DNA of 64,000 nucleotides, from NCBI RefSeq assembly GCF_000007825.1, contig NC_004722.1:1900501-1964500 (forward strand), given 5' to 3'. Source of the stretch: Bacillus cereus ATCC 14579. GTDB taxonomy: Bacteria; Bacillota; Bacilli; Bacillales; Bacillaceae_G. Numbering within the stretch: position 1 is the first letter of the stretch; the number at the start of each line of letters is the position of its first letter. Both the position numbers and the translations under genes were made by a program. Positions 44,178-52,075 of this stretch are shown piece by piece. Below the pieces are notes generated by a model. That model did no database searches. It was not told the origin of the DNA and worked only from the letters and a program-made list of their open reading frames with translations.

Positions 44178-44465
44178 ATGAAAGCAACAGGAGTTATTCG
44201 AAAAGTAGACGAATTAGGACGAATTGTTATCCCTAAAGAATTACGCGATGTATTGGGAATACAAATCAAATCACCGCTTGAAATTTTTGTAGAAGCAGAT
44301 AAAATCATTTTACAAAAATATCAACCTTACAATGCTTGCCAAATCACAGGTGATGTTTCAGAGCAGAACATATCATTAGCAAATGGAAATATTACTGTTG
44401 GGATAGAGGGAGCGGAATATTTAGTAAAAGAAATAGAAAAGTTTTTAAACAAGAGTGAGGTTTAG
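44178..44465 (+). CDS. AbrB/Abh-family transition-state regulator
   Basis: 95 residues. The swapped-hairpin DNA-binding domain covers 1-45 (MKATGVIRKVDELGRIVIPK, then ELRDVLGI) and a C-terminal AbrB-type dimer domain follows (YNACQITGDVSEQNI, GAEYLVKEIEKFL). Such proteins repress stationary-phase genes. ATG 44178 with GGGGGGAG; an in-frame codon 12 residues upstream is unlikely. Confidence 0.92.
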   Translation: MKATGVIRKVDELGRIVIPKELRDVLGIQIKSPLEIFVEADKIILQKYQPYNACQITGDVSEQNISLANGNITVGIEGAEYLVKEIEKFLNKSEV

Positions 44466-44516
44466 TCTTAATTTATATTATTTTTCAAATTACATATCAT
44501 TCTTTTAAAAGACTGT

Positions 44517-44547
44517 AAGAGGACCATTAATTGGTCCTTTTATTTTG
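44517..44547 (+). terminator. Terminator after the AbrB-like gene
   Basis: AGAGGACCA..TGGTCCTTTT then ATTTT. Confidence 0.8.
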
Positions 44548-44740
44548 GTTATTAGTTGAATGACCCAGGCTGTTATTTCCTATAAATCATAGGGGAAATA
44601 CAAAAGTAGTATAGAGTTAGTAAATGATGTTGAGAAATATTTGAAAAGAAGGAAAACAAAAAGAATAAAACGAATGTTACATTTACACGTATTCAAAAGT
44701 GGTCTGAAATGAAAATAATACATTTTCAGGAGGGATTACG

Positions 44741-45688
44741 ATGAGTAGTACAGTGAATAAACAAAAAGGTATACAATTGATTCCATTTATCGTAAATAAA
44801 GTTGTAGAACAAGTAAATGAAATTCCACCAGGTGTACAACTGATTCACGCTCCGCAAGTATGGGAAAAGAGTGTGAAGGGGCAAGATGTAGTCGTTGCCG
44901 TATTAGATACAGGGTGTGATACTAATCATATAGATTTAAAAGATCGTATTATCGGCGGAAGAAATTTCACAAAAGATTATGAAGCTGATCCAAATGTGTA
45001 TCTTGATAATAACGGACATGGTACTCATGTCGCGGGGACGATTGCAGCAACTGAAAATGGTGTCGGTGTATTAGGAGTTGCACCGCTTTCTAAAATGTTA
45101 GTATTAAAAGTTTTAGCGGGAGATGGTTCTGGAAGTTACGAGCAAATTATTGAGGCAATTCATTATGCTGTAAATTGGAGAGGGCCGAATCAAGAGAAAG
45201 TGAGAATTATTTCAATGTCACTTGGTGGTCCGCAAGATGTTCCAGAATTACATGAAGCAATTCAAAAGGCGGTAAAGCAGGATGTTCTCGTCGTATGTGC
45301 TGCTGGGAATAATGGAGATTGTAATGATAATACAGAGGAACTAGATTACCCAGGTGCTTACTCGGAAGTAATTGAAGTCGGCGCTGTCAATTTAGAACGG
45401 AAAATCACATGTTTTAGTAATTCAAATCAAGAAATTGATCTAGTAGCGCCAGGTGATGAAATATTATCTACGTATCCAGATGGGAAATATGCAGTGTTAA
45501 GTGGAACTTCCATGGCGACGCCGCATGTTGCTGGAGCGCTTGCCTTGCTCATTAAACAGTGTGAGAAAGAATACGGTCGAAAGTTATCAGAGCCGGAAAT
45601 ATATGCACAACTTATTAAAAGAACTGTACCTTTAGGGTATGAACGTACATCCGAAGGTAATGGATTATTAGATTTATTAAAAGAATAG
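44741..45688 (+). CDS. Intracellular subtilisin-like serine protease
   Basis: 315 residues without a signal peptide, as in Bacillus ISP enzymes. The short N-terminal extension holds LIPFIV (13-18), the ISP motif that blocks the active site until cleaved. Triad: Asp56 (VLDTGCD), His93 (NGHGTHVAGT), Ser257 (SGTSMATPHVAG), with Asn in AAGNNG. Main cytoplasmic protease of late growth. Its stop overlaps the terminator stem. Confidence 0.93.
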   Translation: MSSTVNKQKGIQLIPFIVNKVVEQVNEIPPGVQLIHAPQVWEKSVKGQDVVVAVLDTGCDTNHIDLKDRIIGGRNFTKDYEADPNVYLDNNGHGTHVAGTIAATENGVGVLGVAPLSKMLVLKVLAGDGSGSYEQIIEAIHYAVNWRGPNQEKVRIISMSLGGPQDVPELHEAIQKAVKQDVLVVCAAGNNGDCNDNTEELDYPGAYSEVIEVGAVNLERKITCFSNSNQEIDLVAPGDEILSTYPDGKYAVLSGTSMATPHVAGALALLIKQCEKEYGRKLSEPEIYAQLIKRTVPLGYERTSEGNGLLDLLKE

Positions 45689-45740
45689 CCATATTAAAAA
45701 AACATCTCATATGAATATGAGATGTTTTTTTAATATGGCT
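45687..45740. terminator. Bidirectional terminator holding both stop codons
   Basis: 26-bp perfect arms (45687-45712, 45715-45740). It contains the last stop bases of the protease gene on the plus strand and the whole stop of the arsR-type gene on the minus strand. Confidence 0.9.
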
Positions 45741-46038
45741 CTGTCGCATGTAATACAACTTGTAATAAACCTGGGAATCTAGCATTTAAATCTTCTTCAC
45801 GAATTGAAATGAAACGTTGTGTTCCTTCAAGGCGCGTGTACATAACACCTGACTCACGTAAAACTTTGAAATGGTGAGATAAAGTTGATTTTGCAACAGG
45901 GATGTTTAAAGCACCACAAGATTGTTCATTTTTCTCTAGTAACATATTTACAATTTGTAAACGAATTTGATCGCTAAGTGCATATAAGACAGAAGAAAAT
46001 TGAATTTCTTCTCGATTTGGATGATAGAGTGTACGCAT
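45730..46038 (-). CDS. ArsR-family repressor
   Basis: 102 residues, a winged helix-turn-helix: LYALSDQIRLQIVNMLLEKNEQSCGALNIPVAKSTLSHHFKVLRESGV. The DNA-recognition helix is STLSHHFK. A Cys lies in QSCGAL, but no ELCVC metal site is present, so it may sense something other than metal. Divergent from an aldo-keto reductase and an MFS gene, with a 42-bp palindrome between. Confidence 0.9.
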   Translation of the reverse strand: MRTLYHPNREEIQFSSVLYALSDQIRLQIVNMLLEKNEQSCGALNIPVAKSTLSHHFKVLRESGVMYTRLEGTQRFISIREEDLNARFPGLLQVVLHATEPY

Positions 46039-46067
46039 ATTTCACCTACTTGTATAAGTTAAGATAT

Positions 46068-46132
46068 TTGCACTATAACATATAAAGTGGTATATTTCTA
46101 TTGTTCGAATATATTCGAACAATAGAAATATA
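46068..46132 (+). promoter_or_regulatory. Promoter and 42-bp palindromic operator of the AKR/MFS unit
   Basis: TTGCAC (46068-46073), 17 bases, TATATT (46091-46096) form a sigma-A promoter. The -10 is the left end of a perfect 42-bp palindrome, 46091-46132 (half-site core CTATTGTTCGAATA). The AKR ribosome site follows it directly. The divergent ArsR protein is the likely ligand. Confidence 0.75.
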
Positions 46133-46144
46133 GGGGGAGAAAAA

Positions 46145-47080
46145 ATGAAGTATACAAAATTGCAAAAGGCAGGATTAAATATTTCAAAGTTGGGTTTAGG
46201 TACAAATGCAGTAGGGGGACATAATTTATATGCTGATGTGAATGAAGAAGAAGGAAAGCGATTAGTAGAAGAAGCTATTCAGCAAGGGATTACATTTTTT
46301 GATACAGCAGATTCATATGGTTTCGGTAGATCAGAGGAATTAGTAGGAGAAGTATTAAAGGGAAAACGTCATGAGTTTATACTTGCTACAAAAGGTGGAA
46401 TTCAACCGTTGTTAAATGGAGAAACTTATATTAACAATGAACCAAGTTACTTAAGGAATGCTGTGGAAAATAGCTTAAGAAGATTACAGACTGAATATAT
46501 TGATTTATATTATTTACACTTTACAAATCCTGAAACAAGTTACATAGATTCAATCGGAGAGCTTACTCATTTAAAAGAAGAAGGGAAAATTCGTTCAATT
46601 GGAATATTGAATGTAAACATAGAACAATTAAAAGAGGCGAATCAACATGGTCATATAGATGTTGTACAATCTCCATACAATATGTTAGAACGTACAGCTG
46701 AGGAAGAACTGTTGCCGTATTGTATAGAAGCGGGTATTTCATTTATTCCATATGGGCCTCTTGCTTTTGGAATATTAGGCGGAAAATATACAGAAGATTT
46801 CAAATTAAATGAAGTCGATTGGCGTCAAAATGTAAATCTATTTGAAGAAAATACATATAAGAGTAATTTTAAGAAAGTGAATAAGTTAAAAGGGCTAGCT
46901 AAAGAAAATGATATTGAAGTGTCTCATTTAGCGTTAGCATGGTTATTAAATAAAGAAGGAATTGATACTGTTATACCTGGTGGAAAGCGGGCAGAGCAGG
47001 TAAGAGAAAGTGTGAAAGCGGTAGACGTTGCATTGAATGAAAGGGTCATGAAAGAAATCCAATCTATTTTAGAAGATTAG
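46145..47080 (+). CDS. Aldo/keto reductase
   Basis: 311 residues of the AKR family (YdjG/YhdN-like). Asp/Tyr active-site signature TFFDTADSYGFGRSEELVGEVL (about 51-72), Lys in ATKGGI, and NADPH site GGKRAEQVRESV near the C-terminus. Reduces an unknown carbonyl compound. In a unit with an MFS exporter 48 bases on, under a divergent ArsR repressor, so it is probably induced by a toxic small molecule such as a reactive carbonyl. Confidence 0.88.
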   Translation: MKYTKLQKAGLNISKLGLGTNAVGGHNLYADVNEEEGKRLVEEAIQQGITFFDTADSYGFGRSEELVGEVLKGKRHEFILATKGGIQPLLNGETYINNEPSYLRNAVENSLRRLQTEYIDLYYLHFTNPETSYIDSIGELTHLKEEGKIRSIGILNVNIEQLKEANQHGHIDVVQSPYNMLERTAEEELLPYCIEAGISFIPYGPLAFGILGGKYTEDFKLNEVDWRQNVNLFEENTYKSNFKKVNKLKGLAKENDIEVSHLALAWLLNKEGIDTVIPGGKRAEQVRESVKAVDVALNERVMKEIQSILED

Positions 47081-47127
47081 TTAAACAGAGGGAGAGTACC
47101 CTCTGTTTATATAAGGAGAAGGTCTAA

Positions 47128-48302
47128 ATGAACAGAGTACTAGCTGTATTTTTTATGATAATGTTTATGATCGGTACAGATACTTTCTTAATTTCACCAC
47201 TGTTGCCGACATTACAACAGGTGTATCATGTTTCAACTGAGTTGTCAGGATGGATGGTGAGTTCGTATGCTTTAGGGTATGCTGGATTTGCGCTTATTGC
47301 TGGTCCTATATCAGATGGATTAAACAGAAAAAAGTGATGGTACTAGGTATGAGTTTTTTTGCAATAAGTACATTTTTTTGTGGAATTGCACCGAGTTTTT
47401 TATGGATGCTAACATTTAGATTTTTAGCAGGTGTAAGTGCAGCTTTTGTATCTCCACAAGTGTGGGCATCCATTCCGATCCTTATAGAGAAAAAGCAAAT
47501 TGTGAAAGCAATTGGGGTTGCAACAGCAGGGTTATCAATCTCTCAAATTTTAGGGCTGCCACTGGGAGCTTATTTAGCAACGATACATTATACAATCCCA
47601 TTCTATTTCATTGGTATATTATCAGCACTACTTGTCATTCTTATTTATGTTGTATTACCAGAAATACAGTCGGTTCATATAGGTGGAAATAAAAAAGCGA
47701 TTTTACAGCGTTATAAACAATTACTTACAGATTCAAAGGTTTCACTTTCTTATTTTGCATACTTTGTTTTTCAAACCGGAAATTTTGCTGCATTTTCATT
47801 TTTTGGTGTATGGCTTTCCATTCAATTTGGCTTACAAGTTCATGAAGTAGGTACAGCTATGCTCGTATTAGGGTTAGGAAATTTAACTGGTAATATTTTT
47901 GGTCCTAGAATCGTAAATAAAATTGGTTATAACCTTTCTTTCTATGGTGGAATTATATTTACAGCAGTGCTATATGTATTACTTCCACATGTAAAGAACA
48001 TTGTATTGGTGGAGTTATCGTTCTTTGCTTTGTTTTTTTGGACAGGAATTTTGTTTGTATTAATGATGAGGCACTTACAAAACATATCTAGTGTAGCAAG
48101 AGGAACAGGAGCCGCGCTTGCAAATGCTTCTATGTACATTGGTCAAATGATTGGTGCGGCAATAGCTGGAATGTTATTTGCAATATCTCACAATTTTATC
48201 CTTATAGGTAGTTTTACAGCGTTACTATATATAGGAGCTTTATTTTTGTTTAGAAAAAGTGAAAAACTTACTGAAAATAGTGAAACAGGAATCGCATCAT
48301 AA
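47128..48302 (+). pseudogene. MFS transporter, split by a -1 frameshift
   Basis: The first frame carries helices 1-2 and the MFS motif up to GPISDGLNRKK and stops at 47337. The rest continues with KVMVLGMSFFAIS in another frame. The A run 47328-47333 has six A; a seventh restores 391 residues with 12 helices of the DHA1 drug-efflux type. Homopolymer length suggests a sequencing error. Second gene of the ArsR-controlled unit, GGAGA site before the ATG. Confidence 0.85.
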
Positions 48303-48700
48303 AGCTTGTATAAATATTTCGCAAATCAGAATTAATAAGAGTGTGAATACATGAATGTGCTTTTAATTAAAGTGGTTACTAAAAGTATAGAAATAGTAGA
48401 AGAAATGTATTGTAACAAAGTTATGAGGAATCAAAAAATAAAAATCCCTATAAAGATAGGGATTTATATATCGGCATATAGTTCCTTGGAAAAGGATATA
48501 CTTAGCTTAGCATATCGGACTACTTATATTTGTGAAATAGATGTGAAAGTAATGTGAAAAATGCCGAAGGAAAAAACTATTTAAATAGAGGGCAATTTAG
48601 ATGGGGATATGGATTTTACATAAATATTGTGTTATATTTCTACTTATCTGTTAATAATTACATATTTTAATTTTATTGGGGATAAAAGGGAGAGGTTTAA
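48303..48700 (+). other. Intergenic stretch, 398 bases
   Basis: Apart from a stem-loop AAATCCCTA..TAGGGATTT at 48440-48466, which probably ends the AKR-MFS transcript, nothing is recognised. A 68-codon frame (48351-48557) has no ribosome site and low-information composition. Confidence 0.4.
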
Positions 48701-49063
48701 ATGCAATGGTATTTGAAAGCTCTAAAGAATTATGGGAATTTTAGTGGTAGAGCTACGCGAAAAGAGTACTGGATTTTTAGTTTATCCAATATCGTAATTT
48801 TTTGGCTACTGTTATTTTTATCATCATTTTCAGAGGTGTTAGTTGCTATTATTGCGTTGCTATTTATGTTAGTAATGATTATACCAAGTTTTTCGGTTGG
48901 TGCACGACGATTACATGATATTGGGAAAACGGGATGGTGGCAACTATTAAATTTTGTACCGTTTGGTAGCGTTGTTTTACTTGTATTTTTTATCATTGAA
49001 AGTGAAGAAAATGACCATCAATACGGACCAAATCCGCATTCAGATTTAAAAGAAGCGATTTAA
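48701..49063 (+). CDS. DUF805 membrane protein
   Basis: 120 residues: MQWYLKALKNYGNFSGRATRKEYW is the DUF805 N-terminus, then helices at 27-45, 47-65 and 88-105, with RRLHDIGKTGWW (about 69-80) as the second signature. Members are small inner-membrane proteins of unknown function. GGGAGAGG upstream. Confidence 0.9.
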   Translation: MQWYLKALKNYGNFSGRATRKEYWIFSLSNIVIFWLLLFLSSFSEVLVAIIALLFMLVMIIPSFSVGARRLHDIGKTGWWQLLNFVPFGSVVLLVFFIIESEENDHQYGPNPHSDLKEAI

Positions 49064-49262
49064 TAAACTTATTTAGTTTGTAGCATTACTAGTTCAATTA
49101 TTTTATCTATTATTAAAATGGTTTGCGTGGGCTAATATTATTAGGTTGATCTTTAGGTCTAGATGACTTTTGAAACTGTAAAAATGGAAAGATAAAGGCA
49201 GAGAGAATATAGCATGGAAAGAAAAAAATTCTAAATAAAAAGCACTGTTTTAGCTAATGTAG

Positions 49263-49487
49263 CTAAAACAGTGCTTTTCTCTTTGATTGAACAGTTGCAG
49301 CATTTTCATCATGTATACCTGCATCTTTAATAATTCGTTGTTTTGCTTTATTTAATAGATGGTTTACTGCTTCACCAAAATAGTTAGCTTCGCTTTTTGT
49401 GCGGGCTTCTCGTAAACATTTATAGTTTTCTAGCAGTTCCTCTTTTTCGGAGTTTGTTAAGAAATCTTCTATTTTCTTTTTTGTCAT
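49263..49487 (-). CDS. Hypothetical 74-residue protein
   Basis: MTKKKIEDFLTNSEKEELLE begins a largely helical, charged protein with a middle YKCLREARTKSEANYFGEAVNHLLNK and a basic C-terminus. Not recognised. AAAGGGTG seven bases before the ATG at 49487. An in-frame upstream ATG at 49541 has no site. Upstream of it on the minus strand is the DUF4257 gene, 84 bases away. Confidence 0.65.
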   Translation of the reverse strand: MTKKKIEDFLTNSEKEELLENYKCLREARTKSEANYFGEAVNHLLNKAKQRIIKDAGIHDENAATVQSKRKALF

Positions 49488-49571
49488 ACGAAACACCCTT
49501 TCTCCTGACAAACGACGCAATAGAAAATATTTATTTCTCATTATAACAATAATTTTAAAAGAAAGTATACA

Positions 49572-49919
49572 CTAACGTCGCAATAATTTGTCAATTTCTT
49601 GAATCTTCTCATCAGCTTTCCCAATTTGCGTATTTTTAGCCTGTTCGCCACCAAGAGCTTGATGTAGTAAGAAAGTTTGACCGGAAATAGCAGTTACAAT
49701 GGATACTTTTATAATTTCTTTTATTGCGGTGACATCGAATAAAACGAGCCCAAGAAGTGCGGCTAGGCTACCAGTAAAAATGTCAGTTAAAAATCCAAAA
49801 TGAAAAAATGTTTTCAAACGGCGTGGAAGCAATAACTTACCTTGGTTATTGATTAGATGGGAAACGAAGCCGGTAATGCCACCAACGAGAACAGCGGTTA
49901 GCCATTGATACATTTCCAT
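49572..49919 (-). CDS. DUF4257-type membrane protein
   Basis: 115 residues. Helices at about 5-20 and 45-65 and a third weaker one at 70-90, with the sequence GGITGFVSHLINNQGKLLLPRR remembered as DUF4257 in bacilli. The C-terminal 25 residues are charged helix. Resembles holin or phage-lysis helpers only in size. ATG 49919 lies eight bases after AAAGGAG. Confidence 0.6.
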   Translation of the reverse strand: MEMYQWLTAVLVGGITGFVSHLINNQGKLLLPRRLKTFFHFGFLTDIFTGSLAALLGLVLFDVTAIKEIIKVSIVTAISGQTFLLHQALGGEQAKNTQIGKADEKIQEIDKLLRR

Positions 49920-50115
49920 CGAATCCACTCCTTTTAGTGAATAAGATTCGATTATTTTATATTGATTCCTTTTAATATTTCATATAAGCATATTGAGAAA
50001 GTTTGTTTGGGTATATTTTGTATTCAATTTAATTATAACAGAAAATTTCGAAAGGTTTCAGTCTATTATATGAATCATTTTTACAATAATATGAATGCAG
50101 AAAGGGGTGCGTGAT

Positions 50116-50643
50116 ATGAAGATAGATTATCGAATAAGAAGTGTAGATGGTTATACAAAAACTATAGGGGAATTAGTAAGCATGCTGGAGCATACGAGGG
50201 CTGTAACATTAGGCGAAGTAAAAAATTTATTAGTTGAGCAATTAGATTTAATTATGCAGAACAGCGGAAATTCAATTGGCGCCTTATTAAAGCATATAGC
50301 AGCTATTGAAAAAGTTCATCAGCTTATTTCATTTCAAAATCGTGACTTTACAAAAGAAGAATTAGAAATATGGGAAGATGCACTGTATTTAGGGGAAGCA
50401 GGTAGAGCGATCCGTGGTCATGAAATACAGTATTATGTACAACTTCTACAAAGTGTTCGAGAAGAATCTCTGAAGTATTTAAGTGAACAAAGTGATGAGT
50501 GGCTCATGTCAGAAAGAAAGTGGCCTAACGGTGTAATATATAACCAGCACTATCTTTGGTATCATGTGCTAGAAGATGAAATTAGTCACCGAGGACAAAT
50601 TAGAATGCTCAAAAGAAAGTTGTTTGAAAATTACGTTAAATAA
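50116..50643 (+). CDS. DinB-family protein
   Basis: 175 residues of the DinB/YfiT four-helix bundle. Metal ligands are probably His in LLKHIAAIEKVHQ, and the pair in WYHVLEDEISHRGQIRMLKR near the C-terminus. Members act as thiol-dependent S-transferases or are of unknown function. ATG 50116 follows AAAGGGGTG. Confidence 0.8.
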   Translation: MKIDYRIRSVDGYTKTIGELVSMLEHTRAVTLGEVKNLLVEQLDLIMQNSGNSIGALLKHIAAIEKVHQLISFQNRDFTKEELEIWEDALYLGEAGRAIRGHEIQYYVQLLQSVREESLKYLSEQSDEWLMSERKWPNGVIYNQHYLWYHVLEDEISHRGQIRMLKRKLFENYVK

Positions 50644-50825
50644 TGTAGCTTTTTATAGGAGAATTCCATATAATGAGAGTAATTAAAAGAAGAACGGGGT
50701 GATGTATTATGGCGAAAATAACTTATATGAATAATAAACCAAATACAAAGGTGGATGGAAAGGGCGAGACTATATAAGTGAGCGCACGATCCTTCCGCTT
50801 AGCTTACACTAGGGAGGATATCAAT

Positions 50826-51875
50826 TTGAATCAAAATATTTTAGAATCGTTCGGCTGGGATTCTTTTTTTGAGGAACAAGCTGTTGAGAACTTTGAAGTA
50901 GGACGAATTTTACTCGAGCATAAGCATATATATCGCATTATTTGTAATGATGGTGAATATATGGCAGAACTGTCTGGGAAGTTTCGGCATGAAGCGATTA
51001 CGAAAGGCGATTATCCAGCAGTTGGTGATTGGGTGTATATAAAGAAAATAGAAGATGAAAAGAAAGCGATTATTCATCGTATTTTCCAGCGAAGAAGTTC
51101 TTTCTCAAGACAAGAGGCTGGAACAAGAACAGAAGAACAGATTATAGCAGCAAATGTAGATTATTTATTTTTAGTGAATGCACTTAATCATGATTTTAAT
51201 GTTAGAAGGATGGAACGTTATTTATTATTGGCGTATGAAAGTGGCGCTATGCCAGTTATTGTTTTAACAAAGAGTAGTATATGTAATGATGTAGAACAAA
51301 AAATTGTAGAAACGGAAGCTATAGCAATTGGTGTTCCTATTTTCGTTGTTGATAGTTTAGAGCATACAGGTATTGATTCGTTGAAACAATTCGTTTCTTC
51401 AGGGAAAACAATTGCTTTAGTTGGGTCATCAGGGGTAGGAAAGTCAACTTTGTTAAATGCTCTAATAGGAATTGATGTAGCAAAAACGGGAGATATACGT
51501 GAAGAGGATAGTAGGGGGAGGCATACGACAACGCATCGAGAATTATTCCAATTGCCTAGTGGCGCTCTCGTGATTGATACGCCTGGCATGAGGGAATTGC
51601 AACTTTGGGAAGGCAGCGAAGCGATTCAAACAGCATTCTCTGATATTGAAGAATTTGCGACAACATGTCGTTTCCGTGATTGTAAGCATGAGAATGAACC
51701 AGGATGCGCGGTGTATAGTGCAATTGAAAACGGACTTATTACGATAGATCGTTTGAAAAGCTATAAAAAATTACAAAGAGAACTGGCGTATTTTATGAGG
51801 AAACAAGATGCAATCCTTGCCAGAGCAGAGCGTGATAAATGGAAGAAAATTTCTAAACAACATAAAAAAATGTAA
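50826..51875 (+). CDS. rsgA: RsgA-type circularly permuted GTPase
   Basis: 349 residues: an OB-fold (about 40-105, GDWVYIKKI), then a GTPase with permuted motifs: G4 VLTKSS (about 140), G1 GSSGVGKST (about 202-210), G2 RHTTTHRE, G3 DTPGMRE, and a C-terminal zinc-knuckle (CRFRDCKHENEPGCAV). RsgA helps mature the small ribosomal subunit. Bacilli also have RsgA (YloQ) in a housekeeping locus, so this is probably a second copy. The TTG at 50826, eight bases after GGAGG, is preferred to a GTG at 50778. Confidence 0.85.
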   Translation: MNQNILESFGWDSFFEEQAVENFEVGRILLEHKHIYRIICNDGEYMAELSGKFRHEAITKGDYPAVGDWVYIKKIEDEKKAIIHRIFQRRSSFSRQEAGTRTEEQIIAANVDYLFLVNALNHDFNVRRMERYLLLAYESGAMPVIVLTKSSICNDVEQKIVETEAIAIGVPIFVVDSLEHTGIDSLKQFVSSGKTIALVGSSGVGKSTLLNALIGIDVAKTGDIREEDSRGRHTTTHRELFQLPSGALVIDTPGMRELQLWEGSEAIQTAFSDIEEFATTCRFRDCKHENEPGCAVYSAIENGLITIDRLKSYKKLQRELAYFMRKQDAILARAERDKWKKISKQHKKM

Positions 51876-51901
51876 AAACCAAAGGGGCCCCTTTGGTTTT
51901 T
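51874..51901 (+). terminator. Loop-free 28-bp palindromic terminator
   Basis: AAAAACCAAAGGGG / CCCCTTTGGTTTTT, a perfect palindrome starting in the stop codon of rsgA. Confidence 0.85.
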
Positions 51902-52075
51902 TCTATTTGTAAATTTTATAATAATATTATTCGTATATATAGACAAAGAGAAATTAATTGTTTAAACTTTACAAAGTATTCACCATAATAGGTTATGAAA
52001 ATAATAATTAAGGAATGGGAAATATTCATAATTAACTCAATTTAACTTTTAAATTCGAAAATTAGGAGGTTCATA

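Noticed and set aside
48351..48557. 68-codon frame beginning MNVLLIKVVTKSIEIV
   Set aside because: No ribosome site, overlaps a likely terminator stem, and the translation shows no domain or membrane pattern.
50709..50777. 22-codon frame MAKITYMNNKPNTK.. before rsgA
   Set aside because: It has a fair GGGGTG site, but the translation is low in information and no terminator or leader logic supports it; could be a leader peptide but is not called.
51914..51928. PerR-like TTATAATAATATTAT before the chemoreceptor gene
   Set aside because: Only AT alternation; the fit to TTATAATNATTATAA is what random AT-rich DNA gives.
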